This document shows, one piece after another, positions 9,950 through 18,021 of a stretch of 50,508 nt of DNA (position 1 is its first letter; each line of letters opens with the position of its first letter). This DNA comes from an uncultured Phenylobacterium sp. (GTDB lineage Bacteria > Pseudomonadota > Alphaproteobacteria > Caulobacterales > Caulobacteraceae). The notes below the pieces were generated by a model. It was not told the origin of the DNA and ran no database searches. It saw only the letters and a program-made list of their open reading frames with translations. Where the stretch lies: assembly GCF_902826855.1 (NCBI RefSeq), contig NZ_CADEGK010000009.1, positions 1-50,508 of the forward strand. Direction: 5' to 3'. Made by a program: the position numbers and the translations under genes.

Positions 9950-10161
9950 GTTAGCAGGATCAGTGGCGGGTGCGACGGGCGGCACGGCATGCCGGGGACG
10001 GCCAGGATGGCGTTCATCGTTTCGCCGCGGGCCGCGCGGGCCAGGACGATGCGGGCGGTCTCGTTGCTGTACTGGCGCGGCTTGTGGCCGCCGATCGCAT
10101 GGTCCATCGGCGGCGGGACGGCGTCCGGCGGGTCGAAGGGCAGCGGTTCGCAGAGCCACAT
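9950..10161 (-). pseudogene. Remnant of a terminase-small-subunit-like HTH gene
   Basis: Upstream of and in frame with the gamma-glutamyltransferase gene, the reverse strand encodes a segment containing TARIVLARAARGETMNAIL and AVPGMP. This matches the first repeat of the HTH protein at 20103-20774 (NLILRRIAEGETVKAI, TADPRMP). After GMP the similarity ends: the expected S/Y-x-x-T-V-x-x-W helix is replaced by proline-rich sequence. I read it as a truncated relative rather than part of the enzyme. A very short functional gene cannot be excluded. Confidence 0.45.
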
Positions 10162-10215
10162 GTGCCGAGGCTAGCGGCGCGCCGCGTCAGAAACGGACGT
10201 GCCTGCGCAACCGCC

Positions 10216-11376
10216 TCACGCCATCGCGAACAGGCGCGCGTAGTTGCCGGCGAAGAACGCATCCTTGGCGCTGTCGTCGGCCTCCGCCAGCGCCGCGTCG
10301 AACCTGGCGATGGGGGCGCGGCCGCCTTCGATGTGCGGATAGTCGCTGGAGAACATGTAGAGCCGCGGGTCCGACTCGCGGATCAGGGCGGCGACGTCCT
10401 CGTAGGGGAACGGGGTGAAGGCCAGCTGCTCGATAACCTGCTGCGACGGCCGGCGTTTCAGGGCCGCCAGCTCCGGCTCGGACTTCTTCCAGATGTCGGC
10501 GATCCAATCGAGACGCCGCAGCATCGACGGCACCCAACCGGCGCCCAGCTCGATCGCGCCGCCGCGCAGGGTCGAATGCCGCTCCAGCACGCCGTCCAGC
10601 ACCAGGGCGCCAATGAAGGTCTCGGCGGCGTGGTGCAGGCTGGTCATGTCCTTGCCGCGCACACTCTCGCCCGCGCCCATGAAGTCCTTCGGCTCGGGGC
10701 GCCCGTTGTTGAACCAGCGCTTGTCGACCTGGATCGGCGCGCCGGCCACGTGCAGCAGGAACGGGATGCCCGCCCGCGCCATCCGCGCCCAGATCGGGTC
10801 GAAGTCGGTGTGGCCCGGCGAGCGATCGCCAGGGATGCGGTGGGCGATCCACGCGGCCTTCAGCCCCAGGGAGACGATGTGCTCCAGTTCCTTCAGCGCG
10901 AGGTCGGGCTCGTCCAGCGGCAGCAGGCTGACGCCGAACAGCCGGCGGTCGCGCGAACAGAAGTCGGCCATGGCGCGGTTGTGCGCCCGCGCCGCGGCGT
11001 AGCGCTCCTCGACCGTCCGCCTGGGATCGAAGGCCGGGCCCGCGGAGTAGCTGGGGAACACCAGCTGGCTCTGGAAGCCGAAGAGGTCGAGCGCCAGGGT
11101 GCGTTCTTCGGGGTCGAAGGCGCCGAGGGCCGCATGGCCCTTCGGACCGGCGATCAGGCGGTCGCCCAGCGCCACCAGCTCGGCCACCTTCTCGGGCGGA
11201 TGGCGCCCGGCCGCGGCCGACGCGGGGTCCAGCACCGCCAGCGCACCCACGGTCGGGACGGGGAAGGTCGGCACGCGGTCGCCCATGCCGGGATCGGCAT
11301 AGCCCTTCAGGAAGTCCGGCAGCTCCATGATGTGGCTGTCGGCATCGTTGATGACGCGGCCCTGTGCGTAGGTCAT
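10216..11376 (-). CDS. Amidohydrolase family protein (amidohydrolase_2 type)
   Basis: A 386-residue TIM-barrel amidohydrolase. The N-terminal NDADSHIMELPDF has the D-x-D-x-H metal-binding arrangement, PFLLHVAG supplies a mid-barrel histidine, and FSSDYPHIEGG near residue 340 carries the late aspartate. Relatives decarboxylate or hydrolyse aromatic ring-cleavage intermediates (ACMSD-like). A start two codons earlier (11382) abuts AGAGGA with no spacing, so 11376 is preferred. It is divergent from the flavin-dependent oxidoreductase across a region holding a perfect palindrome, so the two are probably co-regulated in one catabolic step. Confidence 0.88.
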   Translation of the reverse strand: MTYAQGRVINDADSHIMELPDFLKGYADPGMGDRVPTFPVPTVGALAVLDPASAAAGRHPPEKVAELVALGDRLIAGPKGHAALGAFDPEERTLALDLFGFQSQLVFPSYSAGPAFDPRRTVEERYAAARAHNRAMADFCSRDRRLFGVSLLPLDEPDLALKELEHIVSLGLKAAWIAHRIPGDRSPGHTDFDPIWARMARAGIPFLLHVAGAPIQVDKRWFNNGRPEPKDFMGAGESVRGKDMTSLHHAAETFIGALVLDGVLERHSTLRGGAIELGAGWVPSMLRRLDWIADIWKKSEPELAALKRRPSQQVIEQLAFTPFPYEDVAALIRESDPRLYMFSSDYPHIEGGRAPIARFDAALAEADDSAKDAFFAGNYARLFAMA

Positions 11377-11503
11377 CGGCATTCCTCTTCCGTCGCTTCC
11401 CGAGCGCCCCGCATAGTCGGACGTCCAGCAACCGATGGCGAGCGCCGAATCCGACGCGTTCCCTGCGGTCGAAAAAAAAGCTAGGCGCGCCGTTGCGGCA
11501 TTC

Positions 11504-11523
11504 AGTTAGAGTCGTCTCTAACT
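11504..11523. promoter_or_regulatory. Perfect inverted repeat, candidate operator
   Basis: AGTTAGAG-tcgt-CTCTAACT: two perfectly complementary 8-base arms around a 4-base spacer, midway between the divergent amidohydrolase and oxidoreductase genes and 28 bases before the latter's ATG. Length and symmetry suit a TetR- or GntR-type dimer. No such regulator gene adjoins it in this window. Confidence 0.55.
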
Positions 11524-11551
11524 TCTTCAACGCCCGCCTTCCGGAGACCCC

Positions 11552-12802
11552 ATGGCCCGCATGAAATTCGGCGCATTCCTCGCCCCGCACCATCCGATCG
11601 GCGAGCACCCGATGCTGCAGATGCGCAACGACATCAAGTTCGGCGCGCACCTGGACGCCCTGGGCTTCGACGAGTTCTGGGTGGGCGAGCACCACTCCAC
11701 CGGCTGGGAGGTGATCGCCTCGCCGGAGCTTTTGCTGGCCGCGGTCGGCGAGCGGACGGAGAACATCCGCCTGGGCACCGGCGTGGTTTCGCTGCCCTAC
11801 CACCACCCCTTCACCATCGCCCAGCGCATGGTCCAGCTGGACCACCAGACCCGCGGGCGGGTGATCTTCGGCACCGGCCCCGGCGCGTTGCCGTCCGATG
11901 CCCATATGCTCGGGATCGACCCGATGACCCAGCGCGACCGCCAGGACGAGGCGATCGGCGTGATCCGCCGCCTGTTCGCGGGCGAGCGCGTGACGCAAAA
12001 GAGCGACTGGTTCACCCTGCAGGACGCCCGCCTGCAGCTGTTCCCGCTGCAGGAAGAGATGCCGATGGTCGCGGCCTCCTCGGTCAGCCCGTCGGGCATG
12101 ACGCTGGCCGGCAAGTACGGCATGGGCGTGCTGTCGATCGGCTCCAACTCCAACGCCGGCCTGGCGGCGCTCCCCACCCAGTGGGGCTTCGCCGAGCAGG
12201 CGGCCGCCAAGTCCGGCAAGGCCATCGACCGCAAGGACTGGCGCGTGCTGATGAGCTGGCACATCGCCGAGACCCGCGAGGAGGCTCGCGCCCAGGCCGG
12301 GCAGGGCCTGATGCACTGGCACAACGAATACACCGTCGGCACCCTGATGCGGCCGGGCGCGCCCGTCTTCAAGAGCCCGGACGAGGCCGTGGACCTGACG
12401 GCGTTCGCCGATGGCGCGGCGGCGGTGATCGGCACGCCGGACGACCTGATCGCCGCGATCCGCAAACTGCACGATTCCGCGGGCGGGTTCGGCGTGGTGC
12501 TGGGCTTCGTCCACGACTGGGCCAACCGCGAGAACACCAACCGCAGCTGGGAGCTGGTGGCGCGCTATGTGATCCCCGAGATCCAGGGCCTGCTCGAAGG
12601 CTACCGCACCTCGCGCCAGTACGTGGTCGAGCACCGCGACGTGTTCACGCGCGCCGGCGAAGCGGTGCTGAGCAAGATCATGTCCCACGAGGGCGCCGCC
12701 GCGGCGCTGAAGGAAGGCATGCAGGCCGGCTCGGTCTCGCTCAACTCCCCCAACGCGCCCGACCTGAACAAGGCGGCCGAGGCGATGAAGGCAGGCAAGT
12801 AG
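11552..12802 (+). CDS. LLM class flavin-dependent oxidoreductase
   Basis: A 416-residue bacterial-luciferase-like monooxygenase. It begins MARMKFGAFLAPHHPIGEHP; FDEFWVGEHHSTGWEV contains the conserved E-H-H segment, and LGTGVVSLPYHHPFTIAQRMVQLD is the typical second-half signature. Such enzymes use reduced FMN from a separate reductase to oxygenate alkanals, amines or other small substrates. A CGGAG ribosome site precedes the ATG. It probably acts with the divergent amidohydrolase. The gene ends at a hairpin shared with the convergent protease gene. Confidence 0.9.
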   Translation: MARMKFGAFLAPHHPIGEHPMLQMRNDIKFGAHLDALGFDEFWVGEHHSTGWEVIASPELLLAAVGERTENIRLGTGVVSLPYHHPFTIAQRMVQLDHQTRGRVIFGTGPGALPSDAHMLGIDPMTQRDRQDEAIGVIRRLFAGERVTQKSDWFTLQDARLQLFPLQEEMPMVAASSVSPSGMTLAGKYGMGVLSIGSNSNAGLAALPTQWGFAEQAAAKSGKAIDRKDWRVLMSWHIAETREEARAQAGQGLMHWHNEYTVGTLMRPGAPVFKSPDEAVDLTAFADGAAAVIGTPDDLIAAIRKLHDSAGGFGVVLGFVHDWANRENTNRSWELVARYVIPEIQGLLEGYRTSRQYVVEHRDVFTRAGEAVLSKIMSHEGAAAALKEGMQAGSVSLNSPNAPDLNKAAEAMKAGK

Positions 12803-12820
12803 GCGGCCGGCTGGGCGGCC

Positions 12821-12858
12821 GCCGCACCGATAGGCTCCGGCGACGCCTATCGTGCGGC
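12821..12858. terminator. Hairpin between convergent genes
   Basis: GCCGCACCGATAGGC and GCCTATCGTGCGGC form a 14-base-pair stem with one bulge and an 8-base loop. It lies between the oxidoreductase and the convergent protease and overlaps the protease stop codon. There is no U-tract on either strand, so it is a candidate bidirectional or Rho-assisted terminator, or an mRNA 3' end stabiliser. Confidence 0.5.
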
Positions 12859-14151
12859 GCCGTTGGCGGCCGTCGCTGGCGGAGCGCGCACGATGAGACC
12901 CAGTGCGCGCAGGGCGTCCTCGATCGGAATGAAGAAGTTGATGTCGTGACCGACGCCATCGCGCTCGTCGCGCGCAACGGCGACCGCGACGACGCGTCCT
13001 TGTTCGTCGAGGAGCGGCCCGCCGGAGTTGCCGTGGTCGGTGGCCACGTCGCTTTGGATGTAGGTCAGCCCCTCCAACGTCCTGTGGCCTGAGACGATGC
13101 CCTTGGTCAGGGTGTTCTGGTACTTCTCGTCGAGGGGCGTGCCGATGGCCCAGACCGTCTCGCCTAGTGGCGGCGGCGCGTCCGTCCGCAGGGCCAGAAC
13201 CCTGTGCGGCCTGGGTTCCGTCTTCACGAGGGCGACGTCCCTGCGGCGATCGGAGCGAAGCACCTCGCCGAGGGACTCAGCGCCGTCCGACCACTTCACC
13301 TTCACAAACTTCGCGTCGCCGACGACGTGCTGGTTGGTCAGGATGCAGCCATCCTCCGAGACCAGGAAACCACTGCCCATCCCGGAGTTCGCGAACACAG
13401 CGACGACCGACTTCATGGCTTCTGGAATCGGGCGCGGCTTTGCGGCGGCGCCTGCTAGCGCCAACGGAGCCAGGGCGGCTGGGTTCGCGGAGCTCGCCGC
13501 GACCGCGCCAGGAGCGGACGCCATCAGCGCTCGGAACTCGCCGGCGTTCAGCAACTGCCGCACGTTCTCGCGAAACGCGCCGTTCAGGATGTGAGCCATC
13601 CCGGGCTGGCTCTTGGGCGCATCGTATGCCCCGGCGGTCTTAACCGTGAGGACGACCTTTCGCTCCAGCGGTGAAAAGACCTGCCACTCCACGGTCATGT
13701 AGACTTGGCCTTTGAAGTAATCGCCGGGCGTGGTCAGGCCGCATCCCGCGCAGAACCGTGCCGCGAGGTTGCCAATGACTACCCCGACCTGAAGCTCCGC
13801 CTCAGAGTCCGTTGCGAAGAGTCGTGTCTTCGGTCCATCTGAGAATCCCGAGGCGCCCAGGACGTCGGCAAATTCATGCGCCAAGTCGGTTGTCGCCACG
13901 TCGGATCGGCTGCCCTTCCAAGCGAGCACGTCACTTCCGATGCTGCCGCCGTCGTACAAGGTCGCCCACTCTCGACCTTCGCTCATGTCGACGAAGGCCC
14001 TGACGAGGGAGACGGAGCGCGGCTTGGCGGAAACTCCCAACGGTTGGACGGTGGTCGTCGGTCCCACCACGAAGTCCCAGGGCTTCCCCGCGGCCAACGC
14101 TGGGTGGGCCAGTGCAAGGACCAGTCCCGCAATCATCAGGATCGTACGCAT
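12847..14151 (-). CDS. Periplasmic trypsin-like serine protease
   Basis: A 434-residue protein with a Sec signal peptide (MRTILMIAGLVLALAHPALA). Residues about 22-215 form a domain I do not recognise, with a Cys-x-x-Cys (FCAGCG). From about 245 it is a DegP-like chymotrypsin fold with the full triad: TNQHVV (His near 273), RRDVALVK (Asp near 303) and GNSGGP (Ser near 375). No PDZ domain follows, unlike DegP/DegQ. The N-terminal domain may act as sensor or substrate adaptor; that is inference. A GGGGGAG ribosome site precedes the ATG. Confidence 0.85.
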   Translation of the reverse strand: MRTILMIAGLVLALAHPALAAGKPWDFVVGPTTTVQPLGVSAKPRSVSLVRAFVDMSEGREWATLYDGGSIGSDVLAWKGSRSDVATTDLAHEFADVLGASGFSDGPKTRLFATDSEAELQVGVVIGNLAARFCAGCGLTTPGDYFKGQVYMTVEWQVFSPLERKVVLTVKTAGAYDAPKSQPGMAHILNGAFRENVRQLLNAGEFRALMASAPGAVAASSANPAALAPLALAGAAAKPRPIPEAMKSVVAVFANSGMGSGFLVSEDGCILTNQHVVGDAKFVKVKWSDGAESLGEVLRSDRRRDVALVKTEPRPHRVLALRTDAPPPLGETVWAIGTPLDEKYQNTLTKGIVSGHRTLEGLTYIQSDVATDHGNSGGPLLDEQGRVVAVAVARDERDGVGHDINFFIPIEDALRALGLIVRAPPATAANGAAR

Positions 14152-14346
14152 CGCTCCCCCAAGGCCGCAGCCAAGCTTACAAGTGCAAAGGTTGCAGCGG
14201 GCTGAACTCCACGCCTACGCCTCGCTCCACACCGCCGGCTCGTTTCCCGCCGGACCGGCGGGGTGGAAAACTCCGCCCACCGGGCAAGCCGTAGACGGGG
14301 CGCATGATGGTCCCGCCGGCGGCGCAGACCTTGGTTCCATCTCTAT

Positions 14347-14361
14347 GTTCCATATTTGTTC
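14347..14361. promoter_or_regulatory. LexA (SOS) box of the alphaproteobacterial type
   Basis: GTTC-catattt-GTTC matches the alphaproteobacterial LexA consensus GTTC-N7-GTTC exactly, with the A/T-rich spacer typical of true sites. A third GTTC lies 9 bases to the left at 14334. On the reverse strand it points to the 14152-14340 interval and then the protease gene (start 196 bases away). No known SOS gene adjoins it. Two short reverse-strand ORFs (14177-14305 and 14215-14340, about 42 codons each) lie just downstream but have no recognisable content. Confidence 0.5.
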
Positions 14362-14376
14362 CAACTTAGGGCGCGG

Positions 14377-15033
14377 TCAGGGCAGAGTCCAGACCGCCGT
14401 CTTCTTGACCTCCATGTCCTCCAGCTCCCGCGTGGTCGGCACCTGGTATTCGGCGAGCTTCACCAGGCCTTGGCGCGGGAAATAGCTGCGGCCCGGGTCG
14501 CCGATCAGCACCGTCGCGCCGGCGGCTCGCGCCGCGCCCAGCCAGGCCATGACCCGCTCGGCCAGCGGCTTCTCGTAGCAGATGTCGCCGGCCAGGATGA
14601 GGTCGGCCCAGGCCGGCGGCGGGGCGTCCAGCAGGTCGGCGTCGGTGAAGCCCACGATCACGCCGTTGGCCTCGGCATTCAGCGCCAACGCCGCGCCGCA
14701 GAAGCCGTCGATGTCGGCCGCCAGCACGCGCGAGGCTCCGGCGCGGACGGCGGCGATGCCGACGATCCCGGAGCCCGAGGCGAAGTCGACCACCGCCTTG
14801 CCGGCCACCACCTGCGGATTGTCCAGCACATAGCGGGCCAGCGCCTGGCCACCCGCCCAGGCGAAGGCCCAGAACGGCGGCGGCAGGCCGATCGCTTCCA
14901 GGGCCTCCTCGGTCAGCCGCCAGATCGGCGTGACCTCGTCGGCCAGGTGGAGCTCCAGCTCCGGGGTGTGCGGCGGTCGTTGCCGGCGGGTGTTGTCGAG
15001 GATGAACTGGCGGCGTTCGCCGGGCGGGATCAT
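14377..15033 (-). CDS. Class I SAM-dependent methyltransferase, ETFB lysine methyltransferase type
   Basis: A 218-residue methyltransferase. The SAM-binding motif I is VVDFASGSGIVGIAA, ADIDGF is the acidic end of strand 2, and LILAGDICYE is the D-x-x-Y-like post-motif of the METTL20/ETFBKMT group. The N-terminal TPELELHLADEVTPIW and PFWAFAWAGGQALARY are also typical of this family, whose characterised members trimethylate lysines on the electron-transfer flavoprotein beta subunit. That fits a genome with many acyl-CoA dehydrogenases, which pass electrons to ETF, but substrate assignment here is by family only. Confidence 0.82.
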   Translation of the reverse strand: MIPPGERRQFILDNTRRQRPPHTPELELHLADEVTPIWRLTEEALEAIGLPPPFWAFAWAGGQALARYVLDNPQVVAGKAVVDFASGSGIVGIAAVRAGASRVLAADIDGFCGAALALNAEANGVIVGFTDADLLDAPPPAWADLILAGDICYEKPLAERVMAWLGAARAAGATVLIGDPGRSYFPRQGLVKLAEYQVPTTRELEDMEVKKTAVWTLP

Positions 15034-15067
15034 TGGCGGTCTCTATCCGACCGGCTAGCTTGCCGCC

Positions 15068-15439
15068 ATGCTCGCCGCCGACCCCACCGCCGTCGAAGCC
15101 CGCGTCCGCGCCCTGTGCCTGGCCCTGCCCGAGACCGGTGAGCGGGTCAGCCACGGGATCCCAGCCTTCGATGTGGCCGGCAAGATGTTCGCCTACTTCC
15201 GCCACGACCATCACGCCGATGGCATGACCGTGGTCTGCGTGAAGACGTCCGGCCGCGACGAGCAGGAGATGCTGTGGGAGGCCGATCCGGCGACCTACAT
15301 CAAGCCGGCCTACCTGTGGCCCTCCGGCTGGGTCGGGATCGTCCTGGAACGGGCGGACTGGGATCTGGTGGAGGTGCGGCTGAAGACCAGCTGGCGGCTG
15401 GCTGCGCCGAAGCAGCTGCAGCGCTCTTCCCTCCCTTAA
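15068..15439 (+). CDS. MmcQ/YjbR family protein
   Basis: A 123-residue protein with LALPETGERVSHGIPAFDVA and the GWVGIVLERADWDLVEVRL segment of the MmcQ/YjbR fold, distinct from the copy at 7110-7451. Function is undefined for the family. It is divergent from the methyltransferase across 34 bases and has no clear ribosome site. The last residues (QRSSLP) and the stop codon are encoded by the left arm of a large palindromic repeat, whose right arm ends the convergent MATE gene. Confidence 0.83.
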   Translation: MLAADPTAVEARVRALCLALPETGERVSHGIPAFDVAGKMFAYFRHDHHADGMTVVCVKTSGRDEQEMLWEADPATYIKPAYLWPSGWVGIVLERADWDLVEVRLKTSWRLAAPKQLQRSSLP

Positions 15440-15568
15440 TGGGGAGGGACAGACCGCGAAGCGGTCAGGGTGGGGGAGTCAAGATCCTCCCCGACGTCTG
15501 CGTTTGGCCCACACTTCCCCACCCTGATCGCCTTCGGCGATCTGTCGCTCCCCATTAGGGGAGGGAAG
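15426..15568. repeat. REP-like imperfect palindrome between convergent genes
   Basis: The left arm (15426-15477: CTTCCCTCCCTTAATGGGGA... CAGGGTGGGGG) and right arm (15515-15568: CTTCCCCACCCTG... CCCCATTAGGGGAGGGAAG) are inverted, near-complementary copies around a 37-base spacer. Each arm also contains its own small hairpin (GACCGCgaaGCGGTC and GATCGCcttcGGCGATC). The terminal TTAAT/ATTAG supplies stop codons to the genes on both sides. It is likely a mobile palindromic unit that also ends transcripts. Confidence 0.8.
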
Positions 15569-16919
15569 GCCTGCCTCGCGGGCCCCATGGCGTCGCCGCG
15601 ACGAAGGCCGCGGTTGCTGTGCCGGCGGTGACCATGCCGGCCGCGACCAACGCGAACAGCGTCCAGTCCGGCGCGTCGGCGCGCACCAGAAGCCAGCCCC
15701 CTACGGCGATCACCACCAGCCGCAACGTGCCCGCCAGCAGCGGCCCGAGGATCCGCCCCGCGCCCTGCGAGGCGAAATAGAGCGCGAGGTTAACCCCGAA
15801 GAAGATGAACGCGGGACCGGCAAACCGAAGGTACAGCTGGGCGGCCGCCGAGACGCCCGGATCCTGAGTGAAGACGCTCACCCAGAGCTGAGGCCACAGC
15901 GCCAGGACGATCCCTATGGATCCGAGCCCCAGCCCGCCCATGCCGCCGGCGGTCCAGGCCACCCGCCGCGCCCGCGCGACATCGCCCGCGCCGATCGCCA
16001 GGCCCACCATCGGCAAGGCCGCGACCCCCACCGCGAAGGCGATGGGAACCAGCAGGAACTCCAGCCGCGACCCGATGCCGTAGCCGGCCAAGGTCTCGGG
16101 CCCGAACCGGGCGGCGATGGCGGTGAGGATCAGGATCGCGCCGACCGTCTGCACCGGCGACAGCAGCGCCGGGAGGCCCACCTGCAGGATATCGTCGAAC
16201 GCCCAGCGATGCAGGGGCCCACCGAACCGCAGGCGCACCCGCGCGTCCTTCGCCCGCAGCAGCACGATGAAGATGGTGAGCGACAGGATGGTCGTGAGGG
16301 CCTGGCCCAGGGCCACCCCGACCAGCCCGAGCCGCGGTGCCGGGCCCCAGCCAAAGCACAGCGAGCCGCCGACGACCATCTGGAGCACGGCGCCGCAGAT
16401 CATCACGATCGACGGCCGCACCATGTCGCCGCTGGCGCGCAGGACCGCGGCCAGCACATTGATCAGCCAGACGGCGATCGAGACGGAGAAGGCCACGCCG
16501 CCATAGAGCGTCGCCAGGCGCAGGATTTCGCCGCGACCGCCCAGCAGGTGGAACAGCGGCGCCCCGAACAGGCTGAGGGCTATGGTGAAGACCAGGCCTC
16601 CCGCGAGCGCGATCAAGGCGCCGTGCCGCGCCAGGGTCTCGGCGCGCTCGGTGTCGCCGGCGCCCAGGGCGCGGCTGATCGACGAGGCCACGCCGCCGGC
16701 CATCGCGCCGCCGCTCATCATCCCCATCAGCATGATCAGGGGCAGCACCAGGGCCGCCGCCGCGAGCGGCTCACGGCCGAGCCGGCCGATGTAGGCGGTC
16801 TCGGCGATGGACACCGCCGTGGTCGCCAGCATGCCCATGAGGTTGGGCGCCGCCAGCCGCGCCAGCGTCGAGGCGACAGGGGCGGTGAGCAGTGGGTGGG
16901 GCGCGGCGGCGGCGGTCAT
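15555..16919 (-). CDS. MATE family efflux transporter
   Basis: A 454-residue integral membrane protein with about 12 hydrophobic helices in two halves. The first half shows MLATTAVSIAETAYIGRLG and GGVASSISRALGAGD, the usual MATE motif near helices 1-2; the matching second-half segment is VAALPMVGLAIGAGDVARAR. MATE proteins export cationic drugs or metabolites using Na+ or H+ gradients. The reading frame stays open upstream over the desaturase gene, but the family N-terminus begins at MTAAAAPHPLL. The C-terminal RPSLP and stop come from the palindromic repeat. Confidence 0.9.
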   Translation of the reverse strand: MTAAAAPHPLLTAPVASTLARLAAPNLMGMLATTAVSIAETAYIGRLGREPLAAAALVLPLIMLMGMMSGGAMAGGVASSISRALGAGDTERAETLARHGALIALAGGLVFTIALSLFGAPLFHLLGGRGEILRLATLYGGVAFSVSIAVWLINVLAAVLRASGDMVRPSIVMICGAVLQMVVGGSLCFGWGPAPRLGLVGVALGQALTTILSLTIFIVLLRAKDARVRLRFGGPLHRWAFDDILQVGLPALLSPVQTVGAILILTAIAARFGPETLAGYGIGSRLEFLLVPIAFAVGVAALPMVGLAIGAGDVARARRVAWTAGGMGGLGLGSIGIVLALWPQLWVSVFTQDPGVSAAAQLYLRFAGPAFIFFGVNLALYFASQGAGRILGPLLAGTLRLVVIAVGGWLLVRADAPDWTLFALVAAGMVTAGTATAAFVAATPWGPRGRPSLP

Positions 16920-16963
16920 CGCCGGCCAAGCTAGCGTCCTGTCGCAGCGGCAGGACAGCGCCG

Positions 16964-17956
16964 TTACTGGATCACCGTCCGCACCACGCCGCGCTGCTCG
17001 GGGGTGATGTTGCCGCCCTTGTCCTGGCTGGCCGGCTTGGAGGACGCCTGGCGCAGGACGTCGAGGTAGCTGGGCGCCGTCAGCATGCGCGGCAGCACGC
17101 CCTTCGCCGCCAGCAGGCGGTGGGCCTTGGGCAGGTTGTAACAGGGCACATGCATGAACATGTGGTGCTCGCAGTGGTAGTTCACCCAGTAGGGGGCCAG
17201 GAAGATCCGCTCCAGCAGGTTGGCGCGGGTGGTGCGCGCGTGGCGCAGCGGGTCCGGCTCGTCCTTGGGCACGCAGGCGTGCTCGGCGATGTTCCGCAGC
17301 CGCGTGATCATCGGCAGCCAGGTGGCCTGGGGCAGCAGCCAGAGGGCGAACCACGCCCACCAGAAGCCGAACGGCGCGGTCACCGCGATCGTCACGGCCA
17401 TGCCCAGCAGCATCCGGCGGCGCGAGACGACGGCGTCCTTGAGGATCGGCCACAGCGGCTGGCCCAGCCGCCAGGCGCCCAGGCGCGCGACCAGGTTGGC
17501 CCAGCGCTGCTTGTAGTAGGTCTGGCCGGTGAGGTCGCGGATCAGCTTGCGGCGCAGCGAGAGCCGGGTGATCGGGAACGGCGCCGACAGGCCGAGGTCC
17601 GGATCCTCCGACTGCTGGGCGTACTTGTGGTGGCCCAGGTGATAGTGCCGGTAGGCGGCCAGGCCGCCGGGCGTCAGCTTGTCGCCCAGGAAGTCGTTGA
17701 CCTTCATGTCGCCGTGCAGCGCGCTGTGGGCGGCGTCGTGCATCAGGATGCCCAGGCCCAACTGGCGCGCGCCGATGACCATCACCGCCAGCGGCAGCAG
17801 CCACGGCTGCCACAGCGTCACCGCACCGGCCGCGAGGATCACGATCCAGGCGTGCGCGATCAGCGCCGGGCCCTTCCACGCCGACTTCCGAGCCAGCGGA
17901 GCCCACTCCTCGGCGGTGAAGTAGTCCTTGGGGGCGACGCGGGTGGCGGCGGGCAT
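16964..17956 (-). CDS. Fatty acid desaturase
   Basis: A 330-residue membrane di-iron desaturase with the three histidine boxes: HDAAHSALHG, HYHLGHHKY and YHCEHHMFMHVP. Hydrophobic pairs lie around residues 35-70 and 185-215. It introduces double bonds into acyl chains, or a related hydrophobic substrate, using ferredoxin- or cytochrome-derived electrons. The start MPAATRVAPKDYF is chosen because upstream sequence in the same frame overlaps ubiA and is not desaturase-like. It lies 65 bases downstream of ubiA and 44 bases upstream of the MATE gene, all on one strand. Confidence 0.9.
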   Translation of the reverse strand: MPAATRVAPKDYFTAEEWAPLARKSAWKGPALIAHAWIVILAAGAVTLWQPWLLPLAVMVIGARQLGLGILMHDAAHSALHGDMKVNDFLGDKLTPGGLAAYRHYHLGHHKYAQQSEDPDLGLSAPFPITRLSLRRKLIRDLTGQTYYKQRWANLVARLGAWRLGQPLWPILKDAVVSRRRMLLGMAVTIAVTAPFGFWWAWFALWLLPQATWLPMITRLRNIAEHACVPKDEPDPLRHARTTRANLLERIFLAPYWVNYHCEHHMFMHVPCYNLPKAHRLLAAKGVLPRMLTAPSYLDVLRQASSKPASQDKGGNITPEQRGVVRTVIQ

Positions 17957-18021
17957 GTCCGTGAGTGTAACGCGACAGCCTGAATGAAAACAGTGACCGG
18001 GCGAATTTCCCGCCCCGGCGG

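Noticed and set aside
8155-10161. Gamma-glutamyltransferase with an 80-residue N-terminal extension
   Set aside because: An export signal peptide begins at 9921, and the extension matches an HTH family instead, so it is listed as a separate remnant.
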